In this document: positions 42,253-53,427 of the stretch, piece after piece
How positions within the stretch are numbered: the stretch's first letter is position 1
Layout of the letters: every line of letters starts with the position of its first letter
Assembly (NCBI RefSeq): GCF_002902285.1
Contig: NZ_PPRU01000001.1
Coordinates: forward strand, 1 to 64,000
Direction of reading: 5' to 3'
From: Staphylococcus simulans
Lineage (GTDB): Bacteria > Bacillota > Bacilli > Staphylococcales > Staphylococcaceae
Length of the DNA stretch: 64,000 nucleotides
Notes under the pieces: generated by a model
What the model was told of the DNA's origin: nothing
Database searches by the model: none
Seen by the model: the letters and a program-made list of their open reading frames with translations, nothing else
Program-made: the position numbers and the translations under genes

Positions 42253-42516
42253 ATGAACAATTTTGATAAAACAATGCGTTTCAATATTGAAGAAGTACCA
42301 AAAGATGATGTTAAATCCGTGCTGACTAATGTGTATCATACCCTTGAAGAACGTGGTTACAATCCAGTAAACCAAATTGTAGGATATTTACTTTCAGGAG
42401 ATCCTGCGTATATCCCACGTCATAACGAAGCAAGAAATCAAATCAGACGTATCGATCGTGATGATATCATGGAAGAACTTGTTTCTAATTATTTGAAGGT
42501 ATCAGATAAAGAATAA
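42253..42516 (+). CDS. ireB: IreB family regulatory phosphoprotein
   Basis: This 87-residue protein of the UPF0297/YrzL family begins [16 protein letters not shown]. Enterococcal IreB is phosphorylated on threonines by the PASTA kinase IreK, and the N-terminal Thr here is in the corresponding stretch. The ATG at 42253 follows AAGGAGTG. It heads the conserved ireB-ruvX-yrzB cluster downstream of alaS seen across Firmicutes. Confidence 0.94.
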   Translation: MNNFDKTMRFNIEEVPKDDVKSVLTNVYHTLEERGYNPVNQIVGYLLSGDPAYIPRHNEARNQIRRIDRDDIMEELVSNYLKVSDKE

Positions 42517-42519
42517 TCA

Positions 42520-42945
42520 ATGTTATCACATAAAATTATCGGATTAGATGTTGGCAGCAAAACAGTCGGCGTTGCTGTGAGCGACTTAATGGGTTGGACT
42601 GCTCAAGGCTTAGATACACTCCGAATCAATGAAGAAGAAAATGAATTAGGTATAGACCGCTTGGCAGCTATCATCAAACAAGAGGATGCAGATACTGTCG
42701 TGATAGGATTACCGAAGAACATGAATAATTCTATTGGATTTAGAGGCGAAGCTTCGTTAAAATACAAAGAAGCACTCCTTGAAGCATTACCAGATCTTAA
42801 AGTGGTAATGTGGGATGAGCGCCTAAGTACAATGGCAGCTGAAAGGTCATTGTTAGAAGCAGATGTTTCTAGAAAAAAACGCAGCAAGGTCATCGATAAA
42901 ATGGCAGCTGTGTTTATCTTACAAGGCTATTTAGATTCACTTTAA
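42520..42945 (+). CDS. ruvX: Holliday junction resolvase-like nuclease RuvX (YqgF)
   Basis: This 141-residue RNase H-fold protein has acidic residues in [24 protein letters not shown] and the WDERLST motif. The family is linked both to pre-16S rRNA end processing and to junction resolution; the former is better supported. Its ATG lies three bases after ireB with only a weak ribosome site, suggesting coupling. Confidence 0.94.
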   Translation: MLSHKIIGLDVGSKTVGVAVSDLMGWTAQGLDTLRINEEENELGIDRLAAIIKQEDADTVVIGLPKNMNNSIGFRGEASLKYKEALLEALPDLKVVMWDERLSTMAAERSLLEADVSRKKRSKVIDKMAAVFILQGYLDSL

Positions 42946-42969
42946 TTTACCGTAAAAGGAGCGTTATTT

Positions 42970-43281
42970 ATGTCAGAGAAAAATCAAAATCAAGAAGCGG
43001 AATTACAAATCAATAACGATGAGGAATTATTAACTTTATTCGATGAAGAAGGCAATGAAGTCCTTTATCGTAAAGTATTAGAATTTTATCATCCTGAATT
43101 TGACAAAGAATATGTCATTTTAGCTGAAGAAGGCGAAGCGTCAGACGACGATGATATGATTGAATTAATTCCGATGATCAATGTCCCAGATGAGTCTGGT
43201 GACGGCGGTAAATTCTTACCAGTTGAAACTGAAGAAGAGTGGGACATGATTGAAGAAATCGTTAACACTGAAATGGAATAA
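42970..43281 (+). CDS. DUF1292 family protein (YrzB-like)
   Basis: This 103-residue, very acidic protein contains the family core [19 protein letters not shown] and a C-terminal [11 protein letters not shown]. It is cytoplasmic, with no membrane segment. Its function is unknown despite strict conservation of the ireB-ruvX-yrzB order. The ribosome site is AAAAGGAG. A terminator follows. Confidence 0.92.
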   Translation: MSEKNQNQEAELQINNDEELLTLFDEEGNEVLYRKVLEFYHPEFDKEYVILAEEGEASDDDDMIELIPMINVPDESGDGGKFLPVETEEEWDMIEEIVNTEME

Positions 43282-43294
43282 ATGAGCAGTTATG

Positions 43295-43321
43295 AAGCGG
43301 AGGTTATCCTCCGCTTTTTTC
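43295..43321 (+). terminator. Terminator of alaS-ireB-ruvX-yrzB
   Basis: AAGCGGAGG (43295-43303) and CCTCCGCTT (43308-43316) form a perfect stem around TTAT, followed by T residues. Confidence 0.95.
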
Positions 43322-43456
43322 GTGCCTCGAAATACAATTTGCACTTGACTCATAACAAAGTATTTTGCAGATATTCATTCTGAGTACTTAATATTCAATA
43401 GGTTTTATGGTAAAATATGTAAAGTTAAATAATGATATGTGCAACAGCGATATAAG

Positions 43457-43493
43457 AATCAGTCAAACTGCGACTGATTTATTTTTATTCTTT
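43457..43493 (+). terminator. Terminator-like hairpin in the trmR leader
   Basis: AATCAGTC (43457-43464) pairs with GACTGATT (43472-43479), followed by TATTTTTATT. It lies about 45 bases before trmR and some 40 bases after a -10-like TAAAAT, so it could be an attenuator or end a very short RNA. Confidence 0.5.
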
Positions 43494-43523
43494 TGTACAT
43501 TGTATGGATAAAGGAAGAGAAAT

Positions 43524-44165
43524 ATGAGCAAAAATGAAAGTTATTTAGTTGCGTTATCACAAAAGCATTCCCATCCATTAGAAAGATTAAGACCTTATGC
43601 GATAGAACATGAGGTACCGATTATTCATCCTTTATCATTAGATATGATCAAACAGTTGATACGCATCCATCAGCCAAAGCGTATTTTAGAAATCGGTACT
43701 GCTATTGGCTATAGCGCTATGCATTTTGCGTCTGTTGATCCTTCTGTGCATATATGGACGATTGAACGTGATAAAAACATGTATCAACAAGCTGAACAAA
43801 ACATTGAAGACTTTGGATATCAAACGCAAATTCATATGATTTATGGAGATGCGAGAGAAACATTTGACCAAGTCTCTGATACACAGTTCGATATGATATT
43901 TATCGATGCGGCAAAAGCACAAACAAAGAAATTCTTTGAACTGTATACCCCCATGCTTAGAGAAGGCGGTTTAGTCGTCATTGATAACATTTTATATCAT
44001 GATTTTGTTGCTGATATTGATGTGGTTCGCAGCAGGAATATTAAACAAATGGTGAAGAAGATTCAAAAGTTCAACGCATGGTTAAATGATAACGAAGCAT
44101 ATCAAACAAACTTTTTAGATATAGAAGACGGTTTAGCAATAGCCGTAAAAGGAGACTCGAAATGA
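43524..44165 (+). CDS. trmR: tRNA 5-hydroxyuridine methyltransferase (TrmR/YrrM-like)
   Basis: This 213-residue class I SAM-dependent O-methyltransferase has the motif I loop ILEIGTAIGYSA near residue 55 and metal-ligand Asp in FIDAAKAQ near 132. In B. subtilis the same gene (yrrM, trmR) methylates 5-hydroxyuridine 34 to 5-methoxyuridine. The next two genes here are the matching hydroxylation proteins, so the assignment is backed by context. It overlaps trhP1 by four bases. Confidence 0.9.
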   Translation: MSKNESYLVALSQKHSHPLERLRPYAIEHEVPIIHPLSLDMIKQLIRIHQPKRILEIGTAIGYSAMHFASVDPSVHIWTIERDKNMYQQAEQNIEDFGYQTQIHMIYGDARETFDQVSDTQFDMIFIDAAKAQTKKFFELYTPMLREGGLVVIDNILYHDFVADIDVVRSRNIKQMVKKIQKFNAWLNDNEAYQTNFLDIEDGLAIAVKGDSK

Positions 44166-45085
44166 CAGAATTACTCGTGACACCTAAATCAGTCGCACAT
44201 ATTGAGACTTTAATTGAAAAAGGTGCTGATGCTTTTGTGATAGGCGAACAAAAGTTCGGTTTACGCTTAGCAGGTGAATTTGACCGTACTGCGATGAGAG
44301 AAGCGGTCGATATCATTCATGCACATGGCAAAAAAGCATATGCGGCTGTTAACGGTATTTTTCATAACTATCACTTAAACGCTGTAGAAGATTATATTGA
44401 TTTCTTACACGAAATCAGAGTAGATCGCATTATCTTCGGTGACCCGGCAGTCGTGATGTATGTTAAAGCACAACAAAACCCAATTGCTTTGAACTGGGAC
44501 GCTGAAGCATTAGTCACAAACTACTTCCAGTGCAATTACTGGGGTAAACGTGGTGCGAAACGTGCTATACTTGCGCGCGAATTGAATTTAGAAGAAATCT
44601 TGAACATTAAAGCACATGCGGATGTTGAAATTGAAGTACAAGTCCATGGTATGACATGTATGTTCCAATCAAAACGTATGCTGCTCGGCAATTATTATAC
44701 ATTCCAAGACAGACAAATGAAGATAAAACGTAATGAAACAGACAAGGATTTATTGTTATACGATGAAGAACGCGAAAATCAATATCCTGTGTTTGAAGAT
44801 TATAACGGCACACATATTATGTCACCGAATGATATCTGTTTGATTGAAGAGTTAGAGCCGTTGCTTGAAGCGGGCATCGACAGCTTGAAAATTGATGGTG
44901 TATTACATACAGAAGAATATATTAACGTATGTACAGAACAATATAGAGAAGCCATTGATTTATATCATGAAGACCCTGAAGCTTATGAAGATGAAAAATT
45001 CATGCTCGTTGATCCGATTGAAGCCATTCAACCAGACCATCGACCATTCGATGAAGGATTCTTATTCAAACATACCGTTTATTAA
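44162..45085 (+). CDS. trhP1: U32-family tRNA hydroxylation protein 1 (YrrN-like)
   Basis: This 307-residue U32-peptidase-family protein carries the TELLVTPKSVAHIETLIEKGAD start and the VQVHGMTCMF core. In B. subtilis, YrrN and YrrO (TrhP1, TrhP2) are needed to form 5-hydroxyuridine 34 in tRNA; no peptidase role is implied. It lacks the full cysteine cluster of the next gene. The ATG overlaps the trmR stop. Confidence 0.88.
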   Translation: MTELLVTPKSVAHIETLIEKGADAFVIGEQKFGLRLAGEFDRTAMREAVDIIHAHGKKAYAAVNGIFHNYHLNAVEDYIDFLHEIRVDRIIFGDPAVVMYVKAQQNPIALNWDAEALVTNYFQCNYWGKRGAKRAILARELNLEEILNIKAHADVEIEVQVHGMTCMFQSKRMLLGNYYTFQDRQMKIKRNETDKDLLLYDEERENQYPVFEDYNGTHIMSPNDICLIEELEPLLEAGIDSLKIDGVLHTEEYINVCTEQYREAIDLYHEDPEAYEDEKFMLVDPIEAIQPDHRPFDEGFLFKHTVY

Positions 45086-45097
45086 GGAGGAAAAATC

Positions 45098-46369
45098 TTG
45101 GTTACTCAAGTTAAAGAAGTAAAAACACAACCTAAATGCCAAGTGAAAAAGCCAGAGTTGCTTGCACCTGCAGGTAACTTGGAAAAACTGAAAATTGCTG
45201 TACATTATGGGGCAGACGCAGTCTTTTTAGGCGGACAAGAGTATGGACTCCGCTCTAATGCTGATAACTTCACAATGGAAGAAATCAAAGAAGGCGTTGA
45301 ATTCGCATCACAATACGGTGCAAAAATTTATGTCACAACAAATATCATCGCGCATGATGAAAATATGGATGGTTTAGAAGATTATTTAAGAAATCTAGAA
45401 GCCACAGGCGCAACAGGAATTATTGTTGCGGACCCATTGATTATTGAAACATGTAAACGTGTCGCACCTAAACTTGAAATTCATTTATCAACACAACAAT
45501 CACTAAGTAACTATAAAACAGTAGAGTATTGGAAAGAAGAAGGTTTAGATCGTGTTGTACTTGCACGTGAAACAGGCGCAATGGAAATGAAAGAGATGAA
45601 AGAAAAAGTAGATATCGAAATCGAAGCTTTTATCCATGGCGCAATGTGTATCGCATATTCCGGTCGCTGTACTTTAAGTAATCATATGACAGCACGTGAC
45701 TCTAACCGCGGCGGATGCTGCCAAAGCTGTCGTTGGGATTATGACTTATTAGAAGTCGATGAAGATGGCGACTTAGACTTGTTTTATAAAGAAGAAGAAG
45801 TCGTTCCATTTGCGATGAGTCCTAAAGACTTGAAGTTAATCGAATCTATTCCAAACATGATGGATATCGGTATTGATTCACTTAAAATTGAAGGACGTAT
45901 GAAATCAATTCACTATATTGCGACTGTTGTTTCTGTCTATCGTAAAGTGATTGATGCGTATGCAGCAGACCCTGACAACTTTAAAATTAAACCAGAGTGG
46001 TTAATAGAATTAGATAAATGTGCTAACAGAGACACTGCTTCTTCATTCTTTGAAGGCACACCAGGTTACCAACAACAAATGTTCGGTAATGAATCTAATA
46101 AGAAAACACCATATGATTTCTGCGGTTTAGTGTTAGACTATGACAAAGAAACAAAAATGGCGACAATTCAGCAGCGTAATCACTTTAAACCTGGACAAGA
46201 AATTGAATTCTTCGGTCCTGAAATCGATAACTTTACACAAGTCGTCGAAGCGATTTATGACGAAGAAGGCAATGCATTAGATGCTGCACGTCACCCACTT
46301 CAAATTGTTCAATTTAAAGTGGATCATGATATTTATCCAAACAACATGATGCGAAAGGAAATAGGATAA
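45098..46369 (+). CDS. trhP2: U32-family tRNA hydroxylation protein 2 (YrrO-like)
   Basis: This 423-residue protein matches the U32 signature, [16 protein letters not shown], with further cysteines in GGCCQSC and later in LDKCANRD that could bind a metal or Fe-S cluster. The N-terminal barrel is followed by a C-terminal beta domain beginning near residue 345. In B. subtilis it works with YrrN in tRNA U34 hydroxylation. The start is TTG at 45098 after AAGGAGG. The stop overlaps udk by one base. Confidence 0.9.
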   Translation: MVTQVKEVKTQPKCQVKKPELLAPAGNLEKLKIAVHYGADAVFLGGQEYGLRSNADNFTMEEIKEGVEFASQYGAKIYVTTNIIAHDENMDGLEDYLRNLEATGATGIIVADPLIIETCKRVAPKLEIHLSTQQSLSNYKTVEYWKEEGLDRVVLARETGAMEMKEMKEKVDIEIEAFIHGAMCIAYSGRCTLSNHMTARDSNRGGCCQSCRWDYDLLEVDEDGDLDLFYKEEEVVPFAMSPKDLKLIESIPNMMDIGIDSLKIEGRMKSIHYIATVVSVYRKVIDAYAADPDNFKIKPEWLIELDKCANRDTASSFFEGTPGYQQQMFGNESNKKTPYDFCGLVLDYDKETKMATIQQRNHFKPGQEIEFFGPEIDNFTQVVEAIYDEEGNALDAARHPLQIVQFKVDHDIYPNNMMRKEIG

Positions 46370-46995
46370 TGAAAGCCACTACCATTATAGGCATTGCAGG
46401 CGGTTCTGGATCAGGTAAAACATCAGTCACAAACGAAATTCTGCATAATTTAGAAGGTCATAGTGTTGCATTAATTGCACAAGACTACTATTATAAAGAC
46501 CAATCACATTTAACATTTGAAGAACGCTTACAAACGAATTATGACCATCCGTTTGCGTTCGATAATGATTTATTGATTCAAAATCTAATTGATTTACGCA
46601 ATGGTATACCTGTAGAGGTACCGACGTATGATTATGTCAATCACACGAGAAGCCCTGAAACCATTGCATTTCAACCGAAAGATGTTATTATCGTAGAAGG
46701 AATATTTGCACTAGAAAACAAAACATTACGTGATTTAATGGATGTTAAGATTTATGTCGATACCGATGCAGATTTACGTATCTTAAGACGCTTGATGCGT
46801 GATACGAAAGAGCGAGGTCGCTCTATGGAATCTGTCATTGATCAATATATGTCTGTCGTACGTCCGATGCATAATCAATTCATCGAACCGACTAAACGTT
46901 ATGCGGATATTATTATCCCTGAAGGCGGCAGTAATAAAGTTGCTATCGATATAATGACGACAAAAATCCAATCATTAATACAAAATCAACAGTAA
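46369..46995 (+). CDS. udk: Uridine kinase
   Basis: This 208-residue enzyme phosphorylates uridine and cytidine for pyrimidine salvage. Walker [10 protein letters not shown] is at residues 11-19, and the substrate segment includes AQDYYYKD and the YDHPFAFD loop. It starts within the trhP2 stop codon, so it is translationally coupled to the tRNA modification genes. greA follows after 25 bases. Confidence 0.97.
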   Translation: MKATTIIGIAGGSGSGKTSVTNEILHNLEGHSVALIAQDYYYKDQSHLTFEERLQTNYDHPFAFDNDLLIQNLIDLRNGIPVEVPTYDYVNHTRSPETIAFQPKDVIIVEGIFALENKTLRDLMDVKIYVDTDADLRILRRLMRDTKERGRSMESVIDQYMSVVRPMHNQFIEPTKRYADIIIPEGGSNKVAIDIMTTKIQSLIQNQQ

Positions 46996-47020
46996 CACTT
47001 GAGTAAAGGAAGATGAAAAT

Positions 47021-47503
47021 ATGGAAAACCAAAAACAATATCCAATGACCCAAGAAGGTTTTGAAAAGCTAGAACAAGAACTTGAAGAATTAAAAACTGT
47101 CAAACGACCTGAAGTCGTAGAAAAAATCAAAGTTGCACGTTCTTTCGGGGACTTATCTGAGAACTCTGAGTATGATGCAGCGAAAGATGAACAAGGTTTC
47201 ATTGAACAAGATATCCAACGTATTGAACACATGATTCGCAATGCATTGATTATTGAAGATACAGGCGATAACAATGTGGTACAAATCGGGAAAACTGTGA
47301 CATTTGTTGAACTGCCTGATGGCGATGAAGAAGTGTATCAAATTGTTGGGTCTGCAGAAGCAGATGCATTCAATGGCAAAATTTCAAACGAATCACCGAT
47401 TGCAAAAAGTTTAATCGGTAAACACCTAGAAGACGAAGTTCGTGTACCACTTCCAAACGGTGCAGAAATGAAAGTGAAAATTACTAATATTCAATCACAA
47501 TAA
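47021..47503 (+). CDS. greA: Transcription elongation factor GreA
   Basis: This 160-residue factor rescues backtracked RNA polymerase. The N-terminal coiled coil (residues about 8-75) carries the acidic tip in [16 protein letters not shown]. The C-terminal FKBP-like domain (about 85-160) includes [10 protein letters not shown]. It is the last gene of the trmR-trhP1-trhP2-udk-greA unit, and is followed by a long terminator. Confidence 0.98.
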   Translation: MENQKQYPMTQEGFEKLEQELEELKTVKRPEVVEKIKVARSFGDLSENSEYDAAKDEQGFIEQDIQRIEHMIRNALIIEDTGDNNVVQIGKTVTFVELPDGDEEVYQIVGSAEADAFNGKISNESPIAKSLIGKHLEDEVRVPLPNGAEMKVKITNIQSQ

Positions 47504-47552
47504 TCATTTATCACAAAGGCTGATATCGCTTTATGATAAATAGATAACAAAG

Positions 47553-47616
47553 GGTTGGTGATACTTTTGTTTGAAGCTTGCTTCAAATGGACAAAAGTAA
47601 AGCGCCAACCTTTTTT
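47553..47616 (+). terminator. Long terminator hairpin after greA
   Basis: GGTTGGTG (47553-47560) pairs with CGCCAACC (47603-47610), ACTTTTGT with ACAAAAGT inside it, and GAAG with CTTC at the tip. Six T residues follow. A separate small stem (TTTATCA with TGATAAA) lies just upstream. The arm length is unusual for a terminator. Confidence 0.85.
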
Positions 47617-47710
47617 ATGTGATGATTGTGGTGAACATGGTCTTTGGTCGTTGCACTAGACAAATTATGATAAAATATCACTGATAGTTCATTTGAAAGG
47701 GGAAATGGCA

Positions 47711-48397
47711 ATGATAGGAATCATTGGCGCAATGGAAGAAGAAATAATGATATTAAAAGAACATATTGAGGATTTAGAAGAAGTTACCATTGCTCATGTA
47801 AAATTTTATAAAGGTAAAATTAATGATAAAGCAGTCGTCTTGACGTTAAGCGGTATCGGTAAAGTTAACGCAAGTATCTCCACTGCTTTACTTATTCAAC
47901 AATTCTCCCCAGAGGCAATTTTGAATACAGGTTCTGCAGGGGCGCTAGATCACTCGTTGAATGTGGGTGATGTCTTGATTGGGACAGAAGCGATGTATCA
48001 TGATGCGGATGCGACGGCATTCGGTTATGAATTGGGACAAATTCCGAATATGCCGATTGCGTATGAAGCGGATGATAACTTAGCAGAATTAGCACAAGCT
48101 GTTATTGAGAAGCAAAACTTAACAGGTCGCTTAGGTATGATTGTCAGCGGCGACAGTTTTATCGGTGAAGTTAAACAACGTGAATACATTAAAGAACATT
48201 TCCCTAAAGCTATGGCTGTAGAGATGGAATCTGCAGCAATTGCACAAACATGTTATCAATTTAACACACCGTTTATTATTACAAGAGCAGTATCAGATTT
48301 AGCGAATGGCGAAGCAAATATTACGTTTGATGAATTCATTGGAGAAGCAGCGAAAACATCAAGTGAAACTGTACTCCAAATGTTAAAATCATTATAA
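47711..48397 (+). CDS. mtnN: 5'-methylthioadenosine/S-adenosylhomocysteine nucleosidase
   Basis: This 228-residue enzyme cleaves MTA and SAH, recycling methionine and supplying the AI-2 precursor. [11 protein letters not shown] starts the protein; the catalytic Glu12 region, the SGDSF segment and [10 protein letters not shown] (ribose-binding Glu) are present, with catalytic Asp in RAVSDLANG. The ATG at 47711 is eight bases after AAAGGGG; a TTG six codons upstream overlaps that site. Confidence 0.97.
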   Translation: MIGIIGAMEEEIMILKEHIEDLEEVTIAHVKFYKGKINDKAVVLTLSGIGKVNASISTALLIQQFSPEAILNTGSAGALDHSLNVGDVLIGTEAMYHDADATAFGYELGQIPNMPIAYEADDNLAELAQAVIEKQNLTGRLGMIVSGDSFIGEVKQREYIKEHFPKAMAVEMESAAIAQTCYQFNTPFIITRAVSDLANGEANITFDEFIGEAAKTSSETVLQMLKSL

Positions 48398-48417
48398 AGA
48401 TAAGGTGGATTAATGTA

Positions 48418-48945
48418 ATGGGAATTTTAAGTAGGAATTTTATGCCGAATGCTTATGTTAAATCAATCCATGAAATAGACTTTGATCAGTTAGCAGAAAA
48501 TGGAATCAAAGGCGTTATTACGGATTTGGACAATACATTAGTAGGTTGGGACGAAGCTGATCCGACACCGGCAGTCATTCATTGGTTTAATATGTTGAAT
48601 GAAAAAGGTATCAAAGTGACTGTGGTTTCAAATAACCATCAAGGCAGAGTATCTAGTTTCTGCCAACCACTCAAAGTCAACTATATCTTTGAAGCTAAAA
48701 AACCGATGGGGAAAGCCTTTAAACATGCATCAGAACGTATGGGATTAAAGCCTGAAGAGACTGTTGTTATTGGTGATCAAATGATGACAGATGTCTTTGG
48801 CGGTAATAGACGTGGCATGTATACTGTTATGGTTGTTCCTGTAAAAAAAACTGATGGATTTATCACGAAATTCAATCGAATTATTGAAAGACGTTTATTA
48901 CACAGATACAAAAGAAAAGGCTATATTAAATGGGAGGAAAATTGA
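48418..48945 (+). CDS. YqeG family HAD IIIA phosphatase
   Basis: This 175-residue HAD-superfamily protein has motif I TDLDNTLVGWD near residues 37-47, motif II VVSNN, and motif III VVIGDQMMTDVFGG. It resembles mitochondrial phosphatidylglycerophosphate phosphatase, but the bacterial substrate is unproven. It is followed directly by yqeH in the conserved yqeG-yqeH-aroE-yhbY-nadD-yqeK-rsfS cluster. Confidence 0.93.
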   Translation: MGILSRNFMPNAYVKSIHEIDFDQLAENGIKGVITDLDNTLVGWDEADPTPAVIHWFNMLNEKGIKVTVVSNNHQGRVSSFCQPLKVNYIFEAKKPMGKAFKHASERMGLKPEETVVIGDQMMTDVFGGNRRGMYTVMVVPVKKTDGFITKFNRIIERRLLHRYKRKGYIKWEEN

Positions 48946-50043
48946 TTGACAGAAACGAAATGTATTGGATGCGGTGCGACTTTACAAGCCGATGATCCAA
49001 AGAAACCAGGTTATGTGCCAGCGCACAATCTGCATAAAGAAGATGTGATATGTCAACGCTGTTTCAGATTAAAAAATTATAATGAGATTCAAGATGTGGG
49101 TATGGATAGCCAAGATTTCTTGGACTTATTAAATCATCTTGCAGATAAAAAAGGACTTGTAGTCAATGTTGTAGATATCTTTGATTTTGAAGGTTCCTTC
49201 ATAAATGCTTTAAAGCGTATTGTAGGGAATAAAAAAGTGATTCTTGCAGCGAATAAAATTGATTTATTACCTAAACAAATTAATAAACGCCGTGTTAAAG
49301 ATTGGTTGAAAAAATCCGCGCGAAAATATGGGCTGGAAGCGGAAGATGTTGTTTTAATTTCTGCAGAAAAAGGATACGGGATTCAAGATTTATTAGAAGC
49401 TATCCAACAACACCGAAAACAAGAAGATGTTTATATCGTAGGCACAACCAACGTTGGCAAATCTACATTAATCAATAAGCTGATTGAACAAAGTGTAGGT
49501 GAAAAGAATGTAGTAACAACTTCACGATTCCCAGGAACAACTTTAGATTTAATAGATATTCCATTAGACGATCATTCATTTATGTACGATACACCTGGTG
49601 TTATACAAGATCATCAAATGACGCATTATGTTTCTGAAAAAGAACTTAAACAAATTATGCCTAATAAAGAAGTGAAGCAACGTGTTTATCAATTAAACGA
49701 AGAACAAACACTCTTCTTTGGAGGATTAGCAAGAATCGATTACGTTTCTGGAGGTAAACGCCCACTGGTTTGTTATTTTTCTAATAATTTGCCGATTCAT
49801 CGGACTAAAACTGAAAAAGCCAATGAGTTATGGCGTACTCAGCTCGGTAAATTATTAGCACCACCAAGTAATAAAGATGATTTTAATTTAGACGAAATGA
49901 AAGCAGTACGCTTGGAAACGGGTAAAGAGAAGAGAGACGTAATGATTGCAGGGTTAGGTTTTATAACAATTGGACCTGGAGCAAAAGTTATTGTCAGAGT
50001 TCCGAAATCAGTTGATGTTGTATTGAGAAATTCAATCATGTAG
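48946..50043 (+). CDS. yqeH: Ribosome biogenesis GTPase YqeH
   Basis: This 365-residue circularly permuted GTPase is needed for 30S assembly. An N-terminal zinc finger uses Cys6, Cys9, Cys36 and Cys39. The permuted order is visible: G4 NKID (near 104) comes before G1 GTTNVGKST (near 166) and G3 DTPG. A C-terminal RNA-binding region follows. The start is TTG at 48946 after GGGAGG, overlapping the end of yqeG context without a gap. Confidence 0.96.
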   Translation: MTETKCIGCGATLQADDPKKPGYVPAHNLHKEDVICQRCFRLKNYNEIQDVGMDSQDFLDLLNHLADKKGLVVNVVDIFDFEGSFINALKRIVGNKKVILAANKIDLLPKQINKRRVKDWLKKSARKYGLEAEDVVLISAEKGYGIQDLLEAIQQHRKQEDVYIVGTTNVGKSTLINKLIEQSVGEKNVVTTSRFPGTTLDLIDIPLDDHSFMYDTPGVIQDHQMTHYVSEKELKQIMPNKEVKQRVYQLNEEQTLFFGGLARIDYVSGGKRPLVCYFSNNLPIHRTKTEKANELWRTQLGKLLAPPSNKDDFNLDEMKAVRLETGKEKRDVMIAGLGFITIGPGAKVIVRVPKSVDVVLRNSIM

Positions 50044-50055
50044 CAGGTGATAGTT

Positions 50056-50865
50056 ATGAAATTTACAGTAATCGGTCATCCTATAGACCACTCGTTATCT
50101 CCAATTATGCACGACGCAAACTTTAAAGCGTTAAAGCGAGATGACACTTATGAAGCATTAAACATTCCACCAAAACATTTTCATTTAATCAAAGAAATTA
50201 TAAATGAAAAACAATTGGATGGTTTTAATATTACTATTCCGCATAAGGAAAACATTATACCTTACCTTGATGAAATAGATTCACATGCCGAAACAATTGG
50301 CGCTATTAATACAGTGAAGATTGAAAATGGTCGTTGGTTAGGTTATAACACTGATGGCATTGGTTATGTTAAAGGGTTGCAAGAAGTATATCCAAAACTA
50401 GAAAATGCAAAAATATTGCTAATAGGAGCAGGTGGCGCTAGTAAAGGTTTAGCAGCCGCATTGAATGAGATTGTTACAACACCTTTAGCTGTTGCGAATC
50501 GTACAATGAGCAGATTCGATACTTGGGATTTATCTGTAGAACAATTAACGCTAAGTGATGCTGAGAAAATGTTGGATCGTTTTGATATTGTCATAAATAC
50601 TACACCTGCTGGAATGAATAAAAATAAAGATGTAGTGATATCATTAGACAACCTAGCACCTCACACACTTGTTAGTGATATCGTCTATATTCCATCCAAA
50701 ACGCCGATATTAGCACTCGCTGAAGAAAAAGGTAATCCTATATATAATGGCTTGGATATGTTTGTTAATCAGGGTGCTGAAAGTTTTAAAATTTGGACAG
50801 GTCAAACAGCTGATACTGAGGCGATGAAAACGGCAGTAATCGAACAATTAAAAAGGAGAAATTAA
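50056..50865 (+). CDS. aroE: Shikimate dehydrogenase
   Basis: This 269-residue NADP-dependent enzyme reduces 3-dehydroshikimate in aromatic amino acid synthesis. It begins [16 protein letters not shown] with the substrate-binding Ser pair; the catalytic Lys is in ITIPHKE, and the Rossmann loop is IGAGGASKG near residue 125. The ATG at 50056 follows AGCAGGTG; a GTG three codons upstream overlaps that site. Confidence 0.97.
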   Translation: MKFTVIGHPIDHSLSPIMHDANFKALKRDDTYEALNIPPKHFHLIKEIINEKQLDGFNITIPHKENIIPYLDEIDSHAETIGAINTVKIENGRWLGYNTDGIGYVKGLQEVYPKLENAKILLIGAGGASKGLAAALNEIVTTPLAVANRTMSRFDTWDLSVEQLTLSDAEKMLDRFDIVINTTPAGMNKNKDVVISLDNLAPHTLVSDIVYIPSKTPILALAEEKGNPIYNGLDMFVNQGAESFKIWTGQTADTEAMKTAVIEQLKRRN

Positions 50866-51156
50866 ATGCTTACAGGAAAACAAAAGAGATTTTTAAGAAG
50901 TAAAGCGCATCATGTGAACCCTACTTTTCAAATTGGAAAAGCTGGTTTAAATGAAAATATGATTGAGCAACTAGATGAAATTTTAGAAAATAGAGAGTTA
51001 ATAAAAATTCATATCTTACAAAATAATATGGATGATAAAAGTGAACTTGCACGAGCTGTAAGTGAAGCAACAAATAGTGAATTGGTACAAGTAATTGGGT
51101 CTATGATTGTTCTATATAAAGAATCAAAAGAAAATAAGCAAATTGAATTACCTTAA
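50866..51156 (+). CDS. yhbY: CRM-domain RNA-binding protein YhbY
   Basis: This 96-residue protein has a single CRM fold, with the GKAGLNENMI segment containing the family GxxG-like loop. It associates with pre-50S particles in bacteria. It starts immediately after the aroE stop with AAAAAGGAG in the end of aroE, so the two are tightly coupled. Confidence 0.94.
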   Translation: MLTGKQKRFLRSKAHHVNPTFQIGKAGLNENMIEQLDEILENRELIKIHILQNNMDDKSELARAVSEATNSELVQVIGSMIVLYKESKENKQIELP

Positions 51157-52306
<1,150 letters not shown>

Positions 52307-52657
52307 ATGCAAGTAGAACAAATTTTAGATATAGCGATTAAAGCAGTTGAAAGTAAAAAAGCAGAAGAAGTTATTTCACTTAATTTAGAAGGTATTCATG
52401 ATATGGCAGACTACTTTGTTATTTGTCATGGTAATAATGAACGTCAAGTACAAGCAATCGGTAGAGCGGTAAAAGAAGCTGCAGATAAAGAAGGTATTAA
52501 TGTTTCAGTGTTTGAAGGTTTAAACGAAGCAAGATGGATTTTATTAGATTTATCTGGTGTTATCGTACACATCTTCCATAAAGATGAACGCGGCTATTAT
52601 AACATTGAAAAACTTTATAGAGATGCACCGATGAAAACATATGAGGAAGCTTATTAA
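52307..52657 (+). CDS. rsfS: Ribosome silencing factor RsfS
   Basis: This 116-residue protein binds L14 and blocks subunit joining in starvation. The conserved core HDMADYFVICHG and EGLNEARWILLDLSGVIVHIF are present. It starts directly after the yqeK stop, and the methyltransferase gene directly follows, so translation is coupled along this run. Confidence 0.96.
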   Translation: MQVEQILDIAIKAVESKKAEEVISLNLEGIHDMADYFVICHGNNERQVQAIGRAVKEAADKEGINVSVFEGLNEARWILLDLSGVIVHIFHKDERGYYNIEKLYRDAPMKTYEEAY

Positions 52658-53374
52658 ATGAGCCAGTATGAAGGCTTTAGCCAATATTATGATGAGCTTA
52701 CACAAGATCAACCATACAATCAATGGCTAGAAATTATACGACAAGCAACTTCTAAGCGAACTAGTATATTGGATATTGGCTGTGGTACTGGTAGTTTGAC
52801 GACGTTATTAACTGATTTTAAAAGTGTAACAGGAATGGATTTAAGTAGTGATATGCTCGCAGTTGCTTCCCAAAAGTCTGATTCAGTTAGATGGATTGAG
52901 GGTGACATGACAGATTTTGAATTAGGTCAAAATTTTGATGTCATTACTATATTGTGTGATTCATTAAATTATATTACTGATCAACATGATGTTATTGAAA
53001 CATTTAAGCATGTATATCGTCATTTAAATACTGATGGAACATTTATCTTTGATGTCCACTCAAAGTTTAAAATGAATACGCTATTTGCAAATCAAACATA
53101 TATTGATGAAACTGAACATATCTTTTTAGCATGGGAAGCAATTCAAGGTGATTTACCTGACAGTGTATGGCATTATATGACTTTCTTTGAACAACAAGAC
53201 GATGGAAGTTATCGACGTTTTGATGAAGAGCATTTTCAAAAAACATTCAGCGAACAAGCATATATTGAAATGCTTAATGAAGTTGGTTTTAGCCACATTC
53301 ATACATTTTATGACTTTGATATTAAAAATCATGATGAACAAAGCGATCGCTTATTCTTCATAGTTAAAAAATAA
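52658..53374 (+). CDS. Class I SAM-dependent methyltransferase
   Basis: This 238-residue protein has the SAM-binding motif ILDIGCGTGSLT near residue 38 and the acidic GMDLSSDML strand end. The C-terminal half resembles small-molecule or protein methyltransferases of the YqeM type. Its substrate is unknown. It is the last gene of the yqeG-to-rsfS cluster, abutting rsfS. A terminator-like hairpin follows and lies directly before comEA. Confidence 0.9.
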   Translation: MSQYEGFSQYYDELTQDQPYNQWLEIIRQATSKRTSILDIGCGTGSLTTLLTDFKSVTGMDLSSDMLAVASQKSDSVRWIEGDMTDFELGQNFDVITILCDSLNYITDQHDVIETFKHVYRHLNTDGTFIFDVHSKFKMNTLFANQTYIDETEHIFLAWEAIQGDLPDSVWHYMTFFEQQDDGSYRRFDEEHFQKTFSEQAYIEMLNEVGFSHIHTFYDFDIKNHDEQSDRLFFIVKK

Positions 53375-53385
53375 AAGAAGAAAAA

Positions 53386-53427
53386 TCACTCCTTTAAACG
53401 TTTAAAAGATAAAGGAGTGAATTTTTT
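53386..53427 (+). terminator. Terminator hairpin overlapping the comEA ribosome site
   Basis: TCACTCCTTT (53386-53395) pairs perfectly with AAAGGAGTGA (53411-53420), followed by ATTTTTT and then the comEA ATG. The 3' arm is the comEA Shine-Dalgarno, so the same hairpin can end upstream transcription and mask comEA translation. Confidence 0.85.
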
